64,000 nt of DNA from Eumeta japonica. Taxonomy: Eukaryota; Arthropoda; Insecta; Lepidoptera; Psychidae. How positions within the stretch are numbered: the stretch's first letter is position 1; each line of letters opens with the position of its first letter. Positions 61,064 through 64,000 of this stretch are shown here, in pieces. The stretch is from contig BGZK01000003.1 in NCBI GenBank assembly GCA_005406025.1, forward strand, positions 1,178,001-1,242,000, given 5' to 3'. The position numbers and the translations under genes are program-made. The notes beneath the pieces were generated by a model that did no database searches, was not told the DNA's origin, and saw nothing but the letters and a program-made list of their open reading frames with translations.

Positions 61064-61640
61064 ACAGTAAAAGCTCCTTATTCACGGTTTCCGTACTCGT
61101 ATCTTCACTATTCTAGAATTAAAAAATTGCGACACATCTAAGAATTTCTCTATACGCGGATCTAGTAGATATGTTAAAATGATTGGATGTCCTTTATTAT
61201 CGCGTCGACACCTTTTGAGTATTATCGGCGCGTGCGCCGAAGGAGCTTTTTCAAATAGTGAAAGGGAATGGGCAAATCTCAAAGTAAGACATAATTTATT
61301 AACACTACTAAAATATGTTTTTGAACTCAGCGCCGCCGTAACACGTGTCACTATGCTCTTTGATAAAAGCCTTCCTACGCCAAAATAGAAATTATATTTC
61401 TTCAACTTGTTAGTTGTTATAATGCATAATTTTGATAAAATCGCATTATATGCTTTGTTCTTAATTTATAATGTAAACCTATAAAAGAAATTAATAACAA
61501 ATTGATTTTATCTGGATTTTTTTTGTTTTATTTTTGGAACCTTGAAAGGTATCTCCTAAATAACCATTCTGTATTTACGATGTCTGTATTTGCGGCATAT
61601 TTGCGACACATAAACCCCGCGAATAAGCAGCTTTTACTGT
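61064..61640. mobile_element. Short pogo/Tigger-type non-autonomous element
   Basis: The ends are inverted repeats: ACAGTAAAAGCTCCTTATTC then ACGG on the left (61,064-61,087), and the complement with ACAGTAAAAGCTGCTTATTC then GCGG on the right (61,640-61,617). Two mismatches in 24. The CAGT start and TTATTCGCGG body are typical of Tigger/pogo ends (family knowledge). The interior of about 530 bp has overlapping short frames without recognisable protein. The TA target duplication is not intact. Confidence 0.8.
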
Positions 61641-62617
61641 ATGAAAATTAAGTTATTTAATAAAAAGAAAACATTCATTAAAACATATATATAATACAAA
61701 ATGTAAATAATCTATGTTGTCCGCCTGAGTGTACACATGGTCCATTATCATCACATACTGACGAGATATCGATCCGGGAATTCCGAATTTTCTATGTTTG
61801 AAAAACTTCTGAATAAAATTTCAAATATGTGACATTTTAAAAATCTTAAATTTTGATAGCAGAAAGTTAAAAAAAATTCCCATACATTGGTAAACCATTG
61901 ATAAACAATTGGAGTATGTATTATGATGTTTACATCATATGTACAACATTATGATGTACATCATAATATCTACTCCAAGTATAAATGTCAAATTGTAATA
62001 AAAAAAATTAAACAATAAATACAAATTAATGATTTTTATATTTTCTTTTTCTTTACCATGCTGTGAGACCTTAATTCTTACAAAATTTCAACATTATAAA
62101 TCAATGAGAAATACCTTATATGTTTTATTTTATTCAATCAAAAATGCTACAAAAATGGCCATATATTTTGAGTGTTGACTTAAATGCTCATTTTTTTTTT
62201 ACTTTAAGGGACTGTAAACTTCAGTAACAATACATTGGACGACTGTTGTTCTTTGTACTTGGTACCTGGCAAATAATCTACGGTCCACAATGGTTGTGTT
62301 ACTGGATTTTAAACTTTTTATTGGACATACATGTTAACATCCACCATAAATAATTCATGTATAATAATAAGATGTATAACAGTGAGCTGATTCAATTCCA
62401 TATTAAGGTTACACTGAATTTTACCATAACTAAAATAATCAAATTCTACGGCAGGTTTAGATTCTGACATGCCAGTTCAATTGAGGACCGTAGTAACTGG
62501 TACCAGGTCAATGGTATGCAGTAGGTGTGTGGCCGCGGCAAATTGCCCATCCGGTGCGCGCCGGTGCGCCGGCGCCGCTGCGCGGACTCCGAGGCCTCAA
62601 AAGAAGCCGATCAACTC
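61641..62617 (-). other. Medea 3' flank and 3' UTR
   Basis: A minus-strand AATAAA at 62,322-62,317 lies about 300 nt past the stop and is a plausible poly(A) signal; others occur near 62,130. The first 140 nt after the stop are strikingly GC-rich. An imperfect inverted repeat (arms 61,909-61,929 and 61,958-61,978, 19 of 21 pairs) lies further down. Confidence 0.5.
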
Positions 62618-62687
62618 CTACTCGATGTTCGTCCGGGGCCCGTCTATGGGCATTGTGTGCAAGACCTCGTCCAGCAGCTGCAACGCC
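62618..62687 (-). CDS. Med: Medea (SMAD4) final coding exon
   Basis: Acceptor TCATAG precedes 62,687. The exon completes the Arg codon (AG|G) left by the upstream exon and encodes ALQLLDEVLHTMPIDGPR then TNIE and TAG (62,620-62,618). It is the last helix and tail of the MH2 domain, nearly identical to vertebrate SMAD4 (LQLLDEVLHTMPI). The tail lacks the C-terminal SSxS phosphorylation motif of receptor-regulated Smads, as expected for the co-Smad. The plus-strand frames over this exon are shadows. Confidence 0.95.

Positions 62688-64000
<1,313 letters not shown>

Overview
The window is arthropod nuclear DNA, most likely from a moth or butterfly. It is very AT-rich, has long introns and few genes, and is full of decayed mobile elements. 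The lepidopteran assignment is an inference from dispersed repeats I recognise from moth and butterfly genomes: the block opening with TTAGGGTTCCGT near 27,662, the tract of GACAGACG-type words ending in GGAACCCTAAAAA near 26,410, and a retroposon-like tail near 26,780-26,890. A Medea/SMAD4 gene with insect-like residues and several mariner families agree with this.

Two protein-coding genes can be assembled, both on the minus strand. The first runs from 15,747 down to 2,978. Four exons join in phase to give a 785-residue, mostly disordered, Pro/Gln/Asn-rich protein. It ends in a motif typical of the Enigma/Zasp (PDZ-LIM) muscle Z-disc family but has neither a PDZ nor a LIM domain. The final exon lies about 7 kb beyond the large exon and is found only by noticing that the apparent stop codon sits inside a splice donor. 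The second gene is the 3' end of Medea, the co-Smad of TGF-beta/BMP signalling. Its last two coding exons lie at 63,600-63,456 and 62,687-62,618, and the rest of the gene is beyond the right edge.

Between these genes lie about 47 kb without a recognisable host coding gene. From left to right this holds a GC-rich promoter-like segment at 15.8 kb, a 1-kb foldback element (19.9-21.0 kb), an endonuclease fragment of a LINE (22 kb), a smaller foldback (25.3-25.8 kb), lepidopteran dispersed repeats (26-28 kb), and a LINE with endonuclease and reverse transcriptase remnants (29.5-31.1 kb). Next come a GC-rich island ending in a strong minus-strand splice donor (33.7-34.0 kb, possibly a distal first exon), a second LINE remnant (37.6-38.5 kb), a GC-rich minisatellite and a CA/CT-rich microsatellite (38.8-40.4 kb), and a broken hAT transposase flanked by two mariner pieces (40.9-44.1 kb). 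Then follow a GC-rich island (47.3 kb) abutting a tandem array of about 104-bp units (47.4-48.6 kb), a complete pogo-like element with matched inverted ends and TA target duplication (50.16-52.21 kb), and a short pogo-type element (61.06-61.64 kb).

Two further patterns run through the window. One is a set of perfect or near-perfect hairpins, several of them with 4-nt loops. The other is a degenerate purine-rich repeat built on words such as GGAATCGAAAC, present at five places in both orientations.
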